A DNA stretch of 64,000 nt from Ceratodon purpureus (GCA_014871385.1 CM026426.1:62969599-63033598); one strand, 5' to 3'; counted from the first letter of the stretch, positions 35,304-47,830 are shown. Translations and numbers: made by a program. Notes: generated from the letters alone by a model not told the origin.

Positions 35304-36367
35304 CACTAATATAAATATGGTCCTTAACCCCTAAGTGCCCAGGAAAGCCAAAACGGCTTTTTGCTGTTTCGGTCAGTCTAGATAAAGGGGTTAAAATTGA
35401 TATTTTTGCTTAATATTTTTACTGGATGCTCCTTGTACTGCAAAGTGTATGTGGTAAAATTTGCAAAGCCAAATTCCAATTTTAAGACCTTCATCTAGAA
35501 ATTTTAGGTTTCAAGTCCAAAACGGGCAGCTTAAAATTAGGCTTTTTTTGAAAAAAAATTCTTGAAATATGTTCATAACCAAACCACCACTCAAATCCCA
35601 AAGAGACCCAAGTCAAAAAATATACCAATTTTACAAGGGCAGCCTCTAAAAGTTACAAAGACAAGCTTCAATATTTTCAGTAATTTTTGAATTAATTCTT
35701 TCAAAATTCGTCAAAATTTGAGATTTTGAAATTTTTCAAAAATAATTTTCTTCAAAAATAAAAAACTTATAAAGGCACCTAACCACCGTTCAGATTTTTC
35801 TAAAATCAAATATACGTGACGTCATGCATGTTTTACTATATCAACGTTTTTAGACCTGCTTCTAGAAAATAATTTTTATGAGAGGCAAAAAAAGGAATGA
35901 GTCTTTCAAATTTTCCATGGAGGTACTCAACTCAATTACCTACATGGGAAAAAATATGAGCAAAATGTTTGGGGTAACAATCTTCAACTCCCCCTTTGCA
36001 CCATTTTGACTATGTCATTCAACCAATGCCCAAAAAAAGTTTTGCTGCAACTTTGAATATTATAATCTCTAAGATGGTAAACATCCAACGGCTGAAAATT
36101 TTATCAGTACTTCTAAAGAAGGTTTAATACAAGATCTTACGGCTGGATGTCTAAATAAGGAAATTTTGTTTGGTTCAAATTGTCGTTTCTACAAGGTGGT
36201 CAAAAATCACTGTTTTGGAGGTTTCGAGACCCAAAACATGCTTGGGCACTTAGGGGTTAATGACTCGTCGATAATGAATTTAATGGTCCGAAGTGTCTAA
36301 ATTTGAGTCATTCTCTCGCTTGTCAATCATTTTGGACGAGTCATTAAGGACCATATTTATATTAGTG
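35304..36367. mobile_element. Small MITE (about 131 bp before insertion), split by a piggyBac-type MITE
   Basis: The ends are CACTAATATAAATATGGTCC and the exact complement at about 36348-36367. With the 929-bp insert and one TTAA removed, the element is about 131 bp with a perfect 33-bp inverted repeat running through TTAATGACTCGTC. CACTA/TAGTG ends suggest a CACTA-related MITE, but no 3-bp duplication is visible. Confidence 0.8.
35328..36256. mobile_element. piggyBac-type MITE, 929 bp, in a TTAA site
   Basis: The ends are CCCCTAAGTGCCCA and the complement TGGGCACTTAGGGG, flanked on both sides by TTAA (35324-35327 and 36257-36260). TTAA duplication and ends beginning CCC are diagnostic of the piggyBac superfamily. 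The interior is A/T-rich and non-coding, so it is non-autonomous. The TTAA lies inside the inverted repeat of the older MITE, and the intact TTAA in that repeat's other arm (36343-36346) shows what the empty site looked like. Confidence 0.85.
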
Positions 36368-38159
36368 AATAATATAAATAACAAGTTTCAATTCTCCATT
36401 CACATATTTCAAAGACATAATATAACTGAAGATGATGAATTCAATCCATGTATCAGGTTCCTTACCCCAAATTATGTTATCCATTTTATTTTGAAAACAT
36501 TTCATGATGTCCTTTCATTAAAAATCCCAAGAGTCGAATTTGAAAACATGTATTTACGCTTTAGCTTAGAAATAAATAGATACATGACAACGTATACATT
36601 AAATTTGAAGAGTAATAGTTAATTAGCTCCATGCCTAAGTAACGGTACCTTAAAATGAAAGGGTTTTTTTTTCTATTTTGAACATTGAATACTGGAAGAC
36701 ATTGCTTCCGTTAAGTATATATGAAAGTTTCACATTAGTAAGAGATTGTATTTGACTGTCTTAAAATTAACCTCTACAATCACAATAGACAACTACGGCC
36801 CTATTCGCCATGTAATCAAATTTCATTTACTTCTCGAAAACTCGAATAGTAGAGTCATTATTAAGCATCGCGGTAATTTTTACATTAAACGTACCGCACA
36901 TTTCTCCCTAATTCCCAGCGCTTACAAATGAATATGTAAATATAGTGGTCCACTCTTTACCAATCGGGTAGAGGAATATCGTGCATGTAGTAGTACGGGG
37001 TCGAAATGCCTAATTATCTTCCACAGTGGATTGTGACATGATTACAATGTGAATGCTCCAGACTCTGACCAATGATTGTCGTCCATGCTTACTATTGAAC
37101 ATAAAGCACTGTAACCATGCACCACCCTGTCCTACAATGTGAATGCCTATGAAAGTTATTCTGTTCGTCACACCTAACAAAGAACACTGGACGACCGCCT
37201 TCGAAGATATGAATCCTGGCCGTCAGTAAACTCCAAGTCCGTGTCCACAATGCAGTGGACTTCACCAAGTACTTCAGGAGATGGCGGCTGCTCAATTATG
37301 GGGACTGTAATTGCGGAGTAAACAAATAGTTATACGAAGGTGGAACACAACTGAGGATAGAGTCCATGCACCACATGCTGACAATGCAGTTGCCCTTGGC
37401 TACTTTGGATTATGGAGGAAACAGAGGATGCGGCGTGCACGACCGTGATTTTGTAACTCACCCGATATTTGCTGGGTTTTCGACTTTGCTCATACTGCGG
37501 CACATTGAAGGCCACCCTTTGATCCCATACCCTAACCCCGCATTCATTCACTGTGATTTTTGTTTCATTGAGCTGGTACTCCCTACGTAGGTGATTAGAG
37601 CACCTATATCCGAACCCAAAAATCTCCACCGTGATGGAATTTGCAAGACAGTGCGGGACCGGATCTGATGATTTCTCTCCGACATTTAGCACTTCCAGTG
37701 ACTCCTCTAATTCACTTATTGACTTTGCAGGCTCAAACTCTTCTCTAATCGTGCAGTTACACCATTCTCCCATCCGAGTTCCACTTGAACAGTACAGTAG
37801 TATGAATTCTCAGTACTCGCATGGCCATCGTCCGTTTCCGGCTCGTTCCCTGGAGGATTTTGACATAGGCCCCGGCTTCAACCACTCCTAGCCTGCACCT
37901 CAGGTACGTTGCTCTAAATTCCATATCGATGTCGTGTTTTTCAGCAGGTTCTAGATGTTTTCCTATCAGTAGAGGAGGACGGATTGCATGGTTGAGTTCC
38001 TTAGTGTTAGTTCTTGAGACTGTAATTATTATACATTTCTCTCCCATGGGATGTCATAGAAACCACCATGAACCATGAAGAACATGTGTGTCTTTGTCAT
38101 TCCATAGCCCTAATCGTCACGGCAGCTGATTGATTAAGGGTGAGACATATATGTCTAGC
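36368..38159. other. No confident gene; possible upstream exons of the following transposon gene
   Basis: The A/T-rich block ends near 37000. Overlapping frames at 37330-37773 (minus) and 37631-37891 (plus, Ser-rich) are both open and I cannot decide between them. Confidence 0.35.
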
Positions 38160-41100
38160 GCGGCACCCCTGTTTCTGATGGGACTGAGTATGAAGATGAA
38201 TTCTCGGAAGGTCTGGAGCTTGACAATTACCCTCCCACGAGGAGAGAGACAAATCACGGGAACGTCTCCAACCAGGCGGTGCCTTCATCGTCATGTCCTT
38301 ACGTTGGGGATTGCGCAACGATGGAAGTGCTTGAACAATTGCACAGGGTCGATCAACGGGAGATCCGTTCAAGCAGTTCCATCAGACCAGCAGGGCGTGG
38401 CCAACCTTCTTCACGCAGACAATTGTCGTCTTTACTTGGCGATGGCAACATCCGTACTGCACATATGGAAACTCGTGCCATAGGAACGCAGGAAGAACGG
38501 CGTCTGCCACTAGAAGAGCTCGCAAAACGACGCAGGGTGCAGCGTGATTTCTCGAAACCATACTTCACTGAAATGGCCCACGCACATGCAGAGCGTAGGT
38601 CTCCGGTAATACATGTTCCCACTACTACAACAAGTAAGCCCATTGGTTTACGTAATTCTTGGCATAGACAGGTTTGGCTTATAGCACGACAGAGCATGGA
38701 CCAAACCATTAGGAGTTACAAGGGAAAGAAAGCTGCGTGGTGGAAGGCAGTAGATAAGATCTATGTTGCTTTGGATGAAATATTCACTTATGATTATCCA
38801 TTGTGCTCTACTTATCTCTCAAAATATCTTAAAGGGGCTCTGAAAAACAATAGATTAGAGTGGAGAGAATTCTTTTATTGCAAACGGGGGTGCGCAGCAT
38901 GACAAGTGCCCCGATGAGGCATTTGGCACATTGCGGAAATACAGGCTGAGTGTTGCAGGTCAGAATGAGAGTGAGAATATGACTGCACTTCGAGCGCTAG
39001 GACCTCAAAAATCAAACAGCCTCTGCAGTGAGGGACCGTGGTCGTCAAGCCCACCTCCTCTTCAGGTATTTCACGCTTTCAATAAATGCTTTCGTTACAC
39101 TGTTACCGTCATCACGATTTCTGGTCAGTGATGGCTACCTTACTTTTCAATTCATCAATCTCAAAAACAGACTTTTATGAACCCACATGGCGGCAATAAT
39201 CAAAGCACGCTCTCCTTACCGTCCAAGAGCACAGGTATGGGAGACAGTGCTCATCCCACCTTGAGCAGTGTCCAACAAGGCTCCACGCGAGGCTTTGCTC
39301 CTGAATTCGGAGATGGACACAGAAGTAACCCGACCGATACCCATGTCGTAAGAATTTCTATAAATTCCAAATGCATTTTCCTTCTGCTGTATTCTAGTGA
39401 CCGAATGTAGTCTACTGAACACTGTGTTATAATTTCATAGATGAATACTATCTCAAGTAAATAAGTGTCCTGTCATTTTTCTGATTTTTGAACTGTAAAA
39501 TTAGAGGGCAAATTATACTTCCGTTTGTACACCGTGATGACGGGAAGGTCACGGTCCATAACTTTGATATGCTGTTCATCCACGGTCACTTTGATTGAAG
39601 TCGCCCCATGTAATGTGCGTAGTTAATGATACCACGTCATAAGCTCGGATGGTGCATCCTGTTAGAAGCCGCTTATGCACCAAATTACTGTGTCATGCTT
39701 GTATATATTTGGAGGGGTTCCCCGCAATGTCTGTGCATGTTTATTCTAGAATTGCGTCATGATATGTATGTTCAATCACGGTTTTTGCTCATTTGATCAG
39801 TTTTCGCCCACTCAAAGGATATGCCTCCAGGTTACTGATCTGTCACTTTATCCTTGGGGTCCTTAACATACAAAATTCGCATTCAGTTTCCTCACTATCC
39901 GAAAACTACCTTGAAAGAAATGTTATGGTCACATGCCTGTACAGTAGATGTTCTCCATTTCTAGTAACTGACTGTAACTTGCAAACACGCTGAAGGTATA
40001 TATCTCCATGGCTCATCTATTTCCATCTATTTCGATTTGCCCATTTTCTATTACGTGGGACACACATCGATAATACATTTATCTTGTGATGGTGTGCTGG
40101 TTTTATTACATAAATGTTTGGGTACTCTGAACTATTTCTCTATGACTGAATTATTTCTCTATGACTGCAGCTAACCAGTACACCAGAGTATCACAGAGGA
40201 ACTCCAAGCAGACCTCCTTCCACGGTGGATGCTAATCGCTCTGTCACTGATGACATCATTCGGATTTCAAAACTAGAATCCCGCGTTGGAGACCTCGCAT
40301 CGCAACTCAGTCAAAACTTTGCAATGGTTGCAGAAGTACTCGATGTTCAACGCGATTTCAAGAACATTCTTCTCCAGCTAGTCAATTGCACTACGTGTGA
40401 CACACCTACAGGCATGAAAGACATAAGCGTAGAGGAAACGCCGCCTTTGGCAAACGTCGTCGTAGCCACCCTTCCCATAGGAAACGAGTCCATTCCCATA
40501 TCAGAAGATCCAATTTTTGGAGCTGCAGCGTTGCCACAGCCGTCTTGGATGTCACCTGACACTGTTCTGCTCACCCCGAATACGAGGAACTCATTCCGTC
40601 CAAGCCACCATGGCAGGGCCGACTTGGTGGCCATATCGGCTGAGCTATCAGACCAGTTCATTGCCAACGGCTCTATAAACGACAGCGTAGGCGTCCCACT
40701 CAGTGCCGCTGAAGAATCTTCCACTGTCGTGCCCACATCAGACTCGGGTGTTGAGCACATGAACAATGCAATCGCTCGTGGCCCTCCACCAGTGCTACTT
40801 GACCCGCACTGCAAGAATGTCACGTTCGAGACCCTGGCCAGTAGGGAGAGGAGCACGACTGTGTCCATGGAATCGCTACATGTGGCACCGTCACCGTCTA
40901 GGGCGCTGAAGTTTCCACCAAGAACAGGATTGGATGCCATAGTAGTGAATAAACCATGTTATATATGTCACCCCGACATGGGCAACGACGCAGTAGTAGA
41001 AGGACAGACTGGAGGATCATGGAGGACGAAATCGCAGAAGCTGGGTACTCTGTGCCAACAAGGCAAACAGATGGTCCAAATTCACAGGGTCCTAGTACCG

Positions 41101-41384
41101 CACGTCCCACTTCTGCACCTTGAGAGCCGTCAACCATTTCAGTTCTTGGAAGAAGCGATTATGAAGAGCACGGGATCAAATGTATTAATAAAGAGGGACT
41201 GTAAGTATATTCACAAGAAATCATTCTGAATTTCGTTCAGCATGTGCGTTTAGATATGCTTCATGAGGTGCTACGCTTGGACCGAGCACAGTATTACACT
41301 CGCAGTAGTGAATGTGACTGCAGGATTGATTTCGAAGCGGGGCTTCGTGTTTGCTGTGACTATGAAATTCCAATGTGGCTATGA
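38160..41384 (+). CDS. Transposon gene, multi-exon, possible CACTA partner (TnpA-like) protein
   Basis: A first block open from about 38170 to 38885 reads EYEDEFSEGLELDNYPP, then LRNSWHRQVWLIARQ and YLSKYLKGALKNNRLEWREF. In another frame follow QHDKCPDEAFGTLRKYRLS and a block ending before a GTATTT donor near 39065. A further block at about 39220-39350 reads RAQVWETVL then REALLLNSEMDTEV, with an in-frame stop. After the acceptor GACTGCAG at about 40170 comes a long exon with a coiled-coil (ISKLESRVGDLASQLSQNFA) and a Ser/Thr/Pro-rich tail. The last block ends CRIDFEAGLRVCCDYEIPMW with TGA at 41382 and AATAAA overlapping it. The KNNRLEWREF, CPDEAF and VWE blocks resemble the second, DNA-binding type of protein in plant CACTA elements. 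Exon joints are uncertain and at least one frame is broken. Confidence 0.5.
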
Positions 41385-41389
41385 ATAAA
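41384..41389 (+). terminator. Poly(A) signal AATAAA
   Basis: AATAAA overlaps the stop codon of the plus-strand transposon gene. The downstream sequence is T-rich, as expected for a cleavage region. Confidence 0.45.
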
Positions 41390-41559
41390 ACGTTTTACAG
41401 TTCATGCGTTCATCATATTCGTAGACTTAGATTAGCTTAGATGTCCGTGCACTTCAATTGTCTCGGCTCGTACACTTGGCTCTGTTTTTGCAATGTCCCT
41501 TCGTCAATGCCGAAACCCAGAGAACACGAAATCCCTAAATCCCGACGCACTCCGTGGTC

Positions 41560-42010
41560 AGAAAGTGAATTGGAATACCCCTAATTTGACAAGTAAGATT
41601 CTGTCCGGTTATCAGTAACACCCACTCCGGGTATATCATTTCCAACGGACATTAATTAATGCGTTCGAAATCAGGTCCGATTATCATGTACCCGGTATGG
41701 GTCCAAAAATGGCATCCACTGCGGGTGTCAATAGTCTTCGCGGTCATATACTTCAAGGCAGGACATCAATGAGCAGAGTACACTGTGGCGGATATAGATC
41801 CCCGTTCTTGGATCCGAACGTCTAAAACGGTCACCCTTACCCGATATCAAACCCTCGCAAGGTATAACAACCACCCCCTACGGATACCAATACGTCACCG
41901 GGTGGATCACCTTCGCCGGGTATACACACCGAAGGATATCCGAGGCAGGGTATACTCCAAATTTACCAAACGCAGTTACACCCAGTAGGGCCCCGCGGCC
42001 ATAAACTCTC
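41560..42010. repeat. Degenerate array of CGGGTATA-like motifs, possible subterminal repeats
   Basis: Motifs such as TCCGGGTATATC, ACCCGGTATGGG, TACCCGATATC, CGCCGGGTATACAC and CAGGGTATAC recur in both orientations. They lie just downstream of the transposon gene. Plant CACTA elements carry such subterminal arrays as binding sites for TnpA-like proteins. The match is by position and pattern only. Confidence 0.45.
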
Positions 42011-43680
42011 CCAGAGTCCGCCTACTCTCGCGATAGCCTCCTCCCTGGAAAGAGTGTCCGATCTGACGGAGAGTATTTTGAGGCGACGAGAACTCCAACG
42101 TGGTTAGCTCAATGCAACATGGTCACAAAGCTCGTCAGAGTTCCTGTCAGGGTAAACACCCCTTCCACTAGTGTGGGAATGGAATGCTACAATTCATGGA
42201 TATCGGGGGAATACTTTTATAGGCCAAAGTTTAATTTGCTGTTTGTTTCTGTGGAAAAGGCATCAATGGCTTTCATGTGACAACAAGTAAAATCCTATGC
42301 AGAAGTTACCCTAGAGAAGGTCAAAATGCTTCAAATTGTTTTTGTCATTCAACTATAAAGGGTTATATTGTTCAAGATCGCAGCGCAAATCTAGTCAAAA
42401 AATGTTTGCAGAGATCTTCTAAAACCCATAAAAGACAACCTGCGACATTAGGGTTTTTTTAAAGAATTTGGGCATGTATCTATGACTTCAATTTATATTC
42501 GTATTTTTTTTAACTTTTAATGAAAGTAGGCTGTTTTGAGAGCTTCATGTGTATATTTTTTAATTTTTATTTTTTTGTTTAAAATATTGATGCTGGAATT
42601 CAAAGTTATAATCTTCTAAATTTAAAACACTGCTCCTTGAGTAAATGGTGGAAATTCATTAGCTAATGAGAAGGCTTTTTTGTGGTTTGACTTTCTAGAG
42701 GGCATCCACGTTAATCTTGTAAATTTAAGGATGGGGCAGTGAAGAAAGGGAATGTGCCAGGGCCTAGGGTGTCAGCAAGGATGAAAGTGGGGAGAATAGT
42801 GCCTCAGAGGGCGAGGGCAATTAATGCGAGGATGGGGTTAGAAGGGGGGAGGGTCGTGCGACTAGACAACGCTGGTAGGCAGGTGAGAAAGCTACGGCCT
42901 AGAAGCACGCCCGCGCAGCCCCAAGCTTGTGGTCACTAGTAACTACATAGGTTGGGGTGATTGTAACCTGGGCTGAGTCTTCCGGTTTCATAATGCTTGG
43001 CTGAGTCTTCTGACTCAGCATGTCAGACTTTCAGCATGTCAGGCTGAGTGTAGCATTGAAGCCCCCGCCTTGGCCGCCTTTGTCTATTCATGCGCATTGC
43101 GCAGCTTATTTGTGCAAATTGCAGCTCTTAATGGACATCAATTTTTTTAATTTTAACCATACATTGATGCAACATTGATGAAGTAAGGTGGTTGATTAAT
43201 TTCCGACAACTTTGTCATGCATCTCCAAAAAGAAAACAAATGAAAATTGAACTTCTTCAAAGGGAGGTAATCTTTTCGGAGTGGGTCCTTTATGGTGGGG
43301 GAGGGTATATTTAGGCTGATTCTGTACCATTGTAGACCTCATGTAAGGGACAGAAAACAGTGTCAGTAATGAAATTTGGCAATGAAGCGCTTGGCAATTG
43401 CACTGTGGCGATTTGGCTTCACTGTGGCAATTTGGCTTCACTATGGCAATTCAATGTGGAACTCACTCATTTTTAATTTTTAGTTTTTTTAATTTTGTGC
43501 ACTAAATAATTGAATTATTTAATTTCATGATTAATTATATTATTAAATGTTTCCACATTGACCTTTAGAAAATTAATTATTACATTTGTAAATTTTTATG
43601 GTTAAAAAAATTGATTAGATCAAGTGATTATTTTGTTGATAAATGACTTTATTTAAATTTTTTCTTGTATCATAATTTAT
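42011..43680. other. No gene seen
   Basis: A short GC-rich Arg-coding frame (42739-42939) and A/T-rich DNA. Short local repeats occur, such as GGCTGAGTCTTC (about 42980) and ACTGTGGC-ATTTGGCTTC (about 43400). Confidence 0.55.
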
Positions 43681-44108
43681 TGATTTTGATCATTTAGAAT
43701 TTTATTTATTTTTAATATTATTTGCTTGATAAAATAGGGGCTATAAAACCCAAAATTCAATGAGATCAACCCTAGCTATCCCGCTATCGTTGTTTTGAGT
43801 GAGCCCTAAAATTACTTAACGAGCCCTTATTCAAACCCTTCTCGCTCCGCTCGATGGGTTTGAAGGGCCTTCTATTTTTGCATTCTAATTCTTTGATTTT
43901 GATAATTTTGAGCTTTATTTATTTTTAACATTATTTGGATGATAAAATAGGGGCTATAAAACCCAAAATTAAATGAGATCAACCCTAGCTACCCTGCTAT
44001 CGTTGTTTTGAGTGAACCCTAATGACTTAACGGGCGACGGGTCCTACCGGACCCGTTGCCCTTATTCAAACCCTTCTCGCTCTGCTCAATGGGTTTAAAA
44101 GGCCTTAT
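43681..44108. repeat. Direct tandem duplication, unit about 213 bp, second copy with a hairpin insertion
   Basis: Copy 1 (43681-43873) and copy 2 (43894-44108) share TGATTTTGAT, AATAGGGGCTATAAAACCC, GAGATCAACCCTAGCTA and CTATCGTTGTTTTGAGTG. Copy 2 differs by a near-perfect stem-loop at 44032-44061: GGGCGACGGGTCC, loop TACC, GGACCCGTTGCCC. Confidence 0.8.
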
Positions 44109-45207
44109 ATTGATTATATAATTACATGAAAATTATGTTTTATTTATAAGACTTAATTTAATTAATTACTCCTTCCCCGCCCCCCCCAACCCCCCCCCCC
44201 TCCCCCAATTTCTCCTCAAAGGAATAATAACAGTAAACTATATGGAACTGCATTTTTCATTCAACCCCCACACGAAATTCTGTTCTCATCCGCATCCATA
44301 ACTTCGAAAATGTGTGTGGGAATTTAAATCTGTTAGGTGACCAGGCCGGCTCACACCCTAGATGGCCCACTCCGAAAAGTTGTCCTCCTTCAAAGGCAAT
44401 TCACAACTCTATAACTACTCCTCCAAACAAATATCTCTTCACACCTTGCCAACTTCATGTGGTTTGCAATTTAGATCATGCAATCTTGCCCCCAACATTT
44501 GCTACTGTAAGTTAACGACACCTGTAACCGACCAGTTAAGAGATTTCTCATTGATATTGGAGGTATATAAGTTGAAGGATATTTTTCCTTGAAATGGAAA
44601 TAGGTTTAAGGAAGAACACAACTTTAAATTTCATGTTTACTTCAATATTTAATTTACTATGAATTTTTAAAGCCATTTTTTATATAGTACATATAATCGA
44701 TATGTAGGCCCATCTAAAACCGACCACCATGATACCAAAACTTGATCATTGTACTACTACTAGAATATTCCCATATGATTTCCTTTCTATCAATCATGCT
44801 TAATACTTTCTTCTAGATCTCCCAAGATTTTAAATCTAAAAACTTGTTGGAATTGGAGAAGTCTATAGATCGGTTATGGGGACCCGGTCAACTATGGGTG
44901 CTTCTACCTTAGTTGATTTCTCATTGTTCTAATCTTTAGGATAGTTGATGTACCTAGGAAGACTAGAAATGCATGGAAGGAGAAGGATGAGAGAGACTAC
45001 ATGCATTTGGTTGACTTTTGCATTGACAAGACCTCCTAACCGATCAAATTCTAAATTATTCACACATGTCAATGCTAAAATTTGTAGAAGAGTTTTTTGG
45101 AGGCTCCACGTCACAGCTCTAGGTTGCATTGCAGGTAGATAGTGACAATCTTCAACCCTCCTCCTCCACAGTCACCTATATCCCTCTCTCCCATTCTACC
45201 TCCACCT
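44109..45207. other. No gene seen upstream of the piggyBac relic
   Basis: Contains a C-run near 44180-44205 and A/T-rich DNA. A Pro-rich low-complexity frame begins at about 45142. Confidence 0.5.
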
Positions 45208-47830
45208 CCACTTCCAACTCCTCTTCCACCACATTCTCCACCACCTGCGCATTTCAAAGGAGAAATTTACACATTACTTGAAGAGGCAATAGAAGAGTAC
45301 AACCTAGATTTTGTTGACAGTCAAGAAATTTTTGAAAATGCAAAAAGACAAAGTTTATGTACAGAGCCTGCTGAGGACATTTTTGATAAAGGAAAATATG
45401 CATTTTAGGAAGAACGGACTCTGGATGAAGTATGGTGGCCTTAAAAATCTAATTACAACCTTAAAAGATATAACAAAAAATTTGCACAACGGCACAAGAA
45501 TTTATCAAATGCAAACGAGCTGTTGCATGGGACTCTGGAAATGAGAGGGGATAGAGAGAGTGTATGCGACCTATGTTACCAACAGCGGAAGAGGTGCGTG
45601 CAAGCATGAAAGCAAATTCAGGAGATAAGGGTTTGATGGCCGTTGGGTGGGAGCGGGAGCGGGGAAGAAGGCGGCGGGGTTGGAAACTACTAGGAGCAGC
45701 TGGAAAGACCGCGGGAGCGGAGGAAGTTGGAGCGAGATCGAGAAGAGTAAGCTGAGGGGACTCAAAGTTAAGGTCGAGGAGTTGGGAGGGCTGGATAGAG
45801 GTATTTGGATTGGTCGGATGGTGGGCTAGGGACTAGTGAATGGATGGGGCAAGGTATAGAGGGTTTAAGGACATGGGCTAAAGGTCACATTTCAGGAGAG
45901 AAGGGGCATGAGAATATACTTATTGGGGAGGGGTTGGTGAATTTGCTTGGATTGCAAGGCGATCACTTCAATAAGAGAGAAGATACTTTTGGAAACGGTG
46001 GGAGAAGTAGGAGCAACAAGTTTTGTTAAAATTGAGGGTACATACATTGGCAATAGCTTACGAGTGCACTCCCGGAGACAGCCACGGGTTCTTGATGATG
46101 ATACAGTCATTCTTTTACAACGGAGGCAAAAAATGAATATTTATGAGGTGTCCACACTTAAGAGCGGAAGTGGTGACTCTGATGATGAGTATGATTTTAG
46201 CAAAGATGAAGACGGGGATTGGAAGACCATGACATTGAAAAATATATGTATTGCAATGAGACATGGAAGAAAAATCATTTCACATATAACCCACATCCAT
46301 TGGAATTTTGAGTTGTCTCAATGTGAAGTATTTTCTGGAGGGCATTCCCAACGATGTTGCAATTGTTCAAAATATTTTGGACACATCATATACTATGAAA
46401 TCTTGTAACATAAACAAATCAACATGCCACAGAGGTTGGTGGATTAAGGATCTAGTATAGGAAGAATTTACAGTGCTAAAATTAAAGGCTTTTATGGCAA
46501 TTTTTCTCTATATTGGCATGAAGAGTCAACCAAACATATAGTTTTACTAGCATAAGAGGGGCTCAATTTTTCACTGTTCTATTCTTTCTATGATAATGAC
46601 CCATTGCCAATTTATGGATTTGACTAAATTTTTATACATCACAAATTCGGCAACGTATGTGTGTGAGAAAGATTTGCCCAATTATGGTAAGCTAAGGCAT
46701 GTGGGGTGGTTGATTGAATGCATCAGAGAGAATTGTAGAAGTTTATGGAATTTAAGGAAGTATTGCACCATTGACAAGATAATGATACATTACACACAAT
46801 CTTATTGCCTTTTGCACTAGTATATGCCACAGAAGCTACAAAAATGGGGCATGAAGGTATGGTGTTTAGCATGCTCTTTATCAAAATATGTGGAAATTTT
46901 CCATTTACTATAGAAAATGTTAGACATACAAGGAGGGGCCCGGAGTTGCTAGACGTGAGCATAAATTAGCATACAAAGTAGTTATAGATTTCACAATCAA
47001 AATATGCAGGAAGAGACATGTCATTGCTATGGACGATTTTTTTACTAATGTTGGACTCTTTAAGGACTTGCTCACATAAGAGATTTATGCTACGGGCACT
47101 ATGCGTTCCAACTATGAAGGTTTGCTTAATGTAATTTGGAACACTGAAGTTTATATGAAGAAGGAAAAAGGGTGGATGGATTGGAGAATGCGTGCATTGT
47201 GGTCAATTTCATCAATGGTATAGAAAGACAAAAAACCAATACTCCTTCTATCAACTCATGTTCGACCTTCTACATCACCATGTATGCCTATCTAAAACGT
47301 ACCCTGTTGAAATGGTGCAATCCGTGACAACATTCCTTCATCACCGATGGACCTAGAGTACACTACCCACATGCGAGGGGTTGATGTTGCTGACCAATTT
47401 CGGGCTTCATATTGTACTCAAAATCGGTCTCACAAATGGTGGCATAGAATTATCATTTTTTTGCAAAACACGAATGTGATAAATATGTTTTTGGTGTATC
47501 TTGATAATGTAAGAGTTCAAGTACATTTTATAAATCTATGACACATTTCTAATTTAGAGCACAATTAAGTGAGACTTTATTGAGAAATTGAAATGGAAGA
47601 AAACGGGAGGCTTTATTGCAACATTGTACCACCTTCAGCTTTGGGTTTATGTTTTCCAATGTACTCAAGGAAGAAATATCATTGTGTGGTTTGCAATAAG
47701 GCAAAAACTAGCTCGGAAAAAAGGTTGCATTACTAGTGCCAATCTTGCAGTAACAATTACATGTGTGTCATGAATAGTACATGTTTCTGGAAATATCACA
47801 AAGATCTTTGCCGCTGAAGGTTTGAAAATG
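45208..47830 (+). pseudogene. piggyBac transposase pseudogene (DDE_Tnp_1_7 type)
   Basis: The 5' part (45208-45780) is one frame broken only by single stops: KEEW-like TLDEVWWP, NLKRYNKKFAQRHKNLSNAN, SVCDLCYQQRKRCVQA. It may be the N-terminal region or a captured host fragment. From about 46020, an acidic block and then TKFLYITNSATYVCEKDLPN and NLRKYCTIDKIMIHY fit the start of the catalytic domain, where ID-x-M-I is the family pattern. At about 46818 comes QYMPQKLQKWGMKVWCLA (family YMPxKPxKWGxKVW). Then follow AMDDFFTNVGLFKDLL (second Asp), ILLLSTHV, MRGVDVADQFRASY (third Asp region) and HKWWHRIIIFL. The C-terminus has a Cys-rich finger: CVVCNK, then CQSC, then CFWKYH (about 47670-47815). 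Multiple stops and frameshifts kill it. No TTAA-CCC ends were found around it. Confidence 0.85.

Noticed and set aside
42739..42939. GC-rich Arg/Val plus-strand frame
   Set aside because: Short, no motif, no splice sites; surrounded by non-coding A/T-rich DNA.
44032..44065. Helitron 3' hairpin end
   Set aside because: The stem-loop is followed by TTATT rather than CTRR, and no helicase or TC start is seen.
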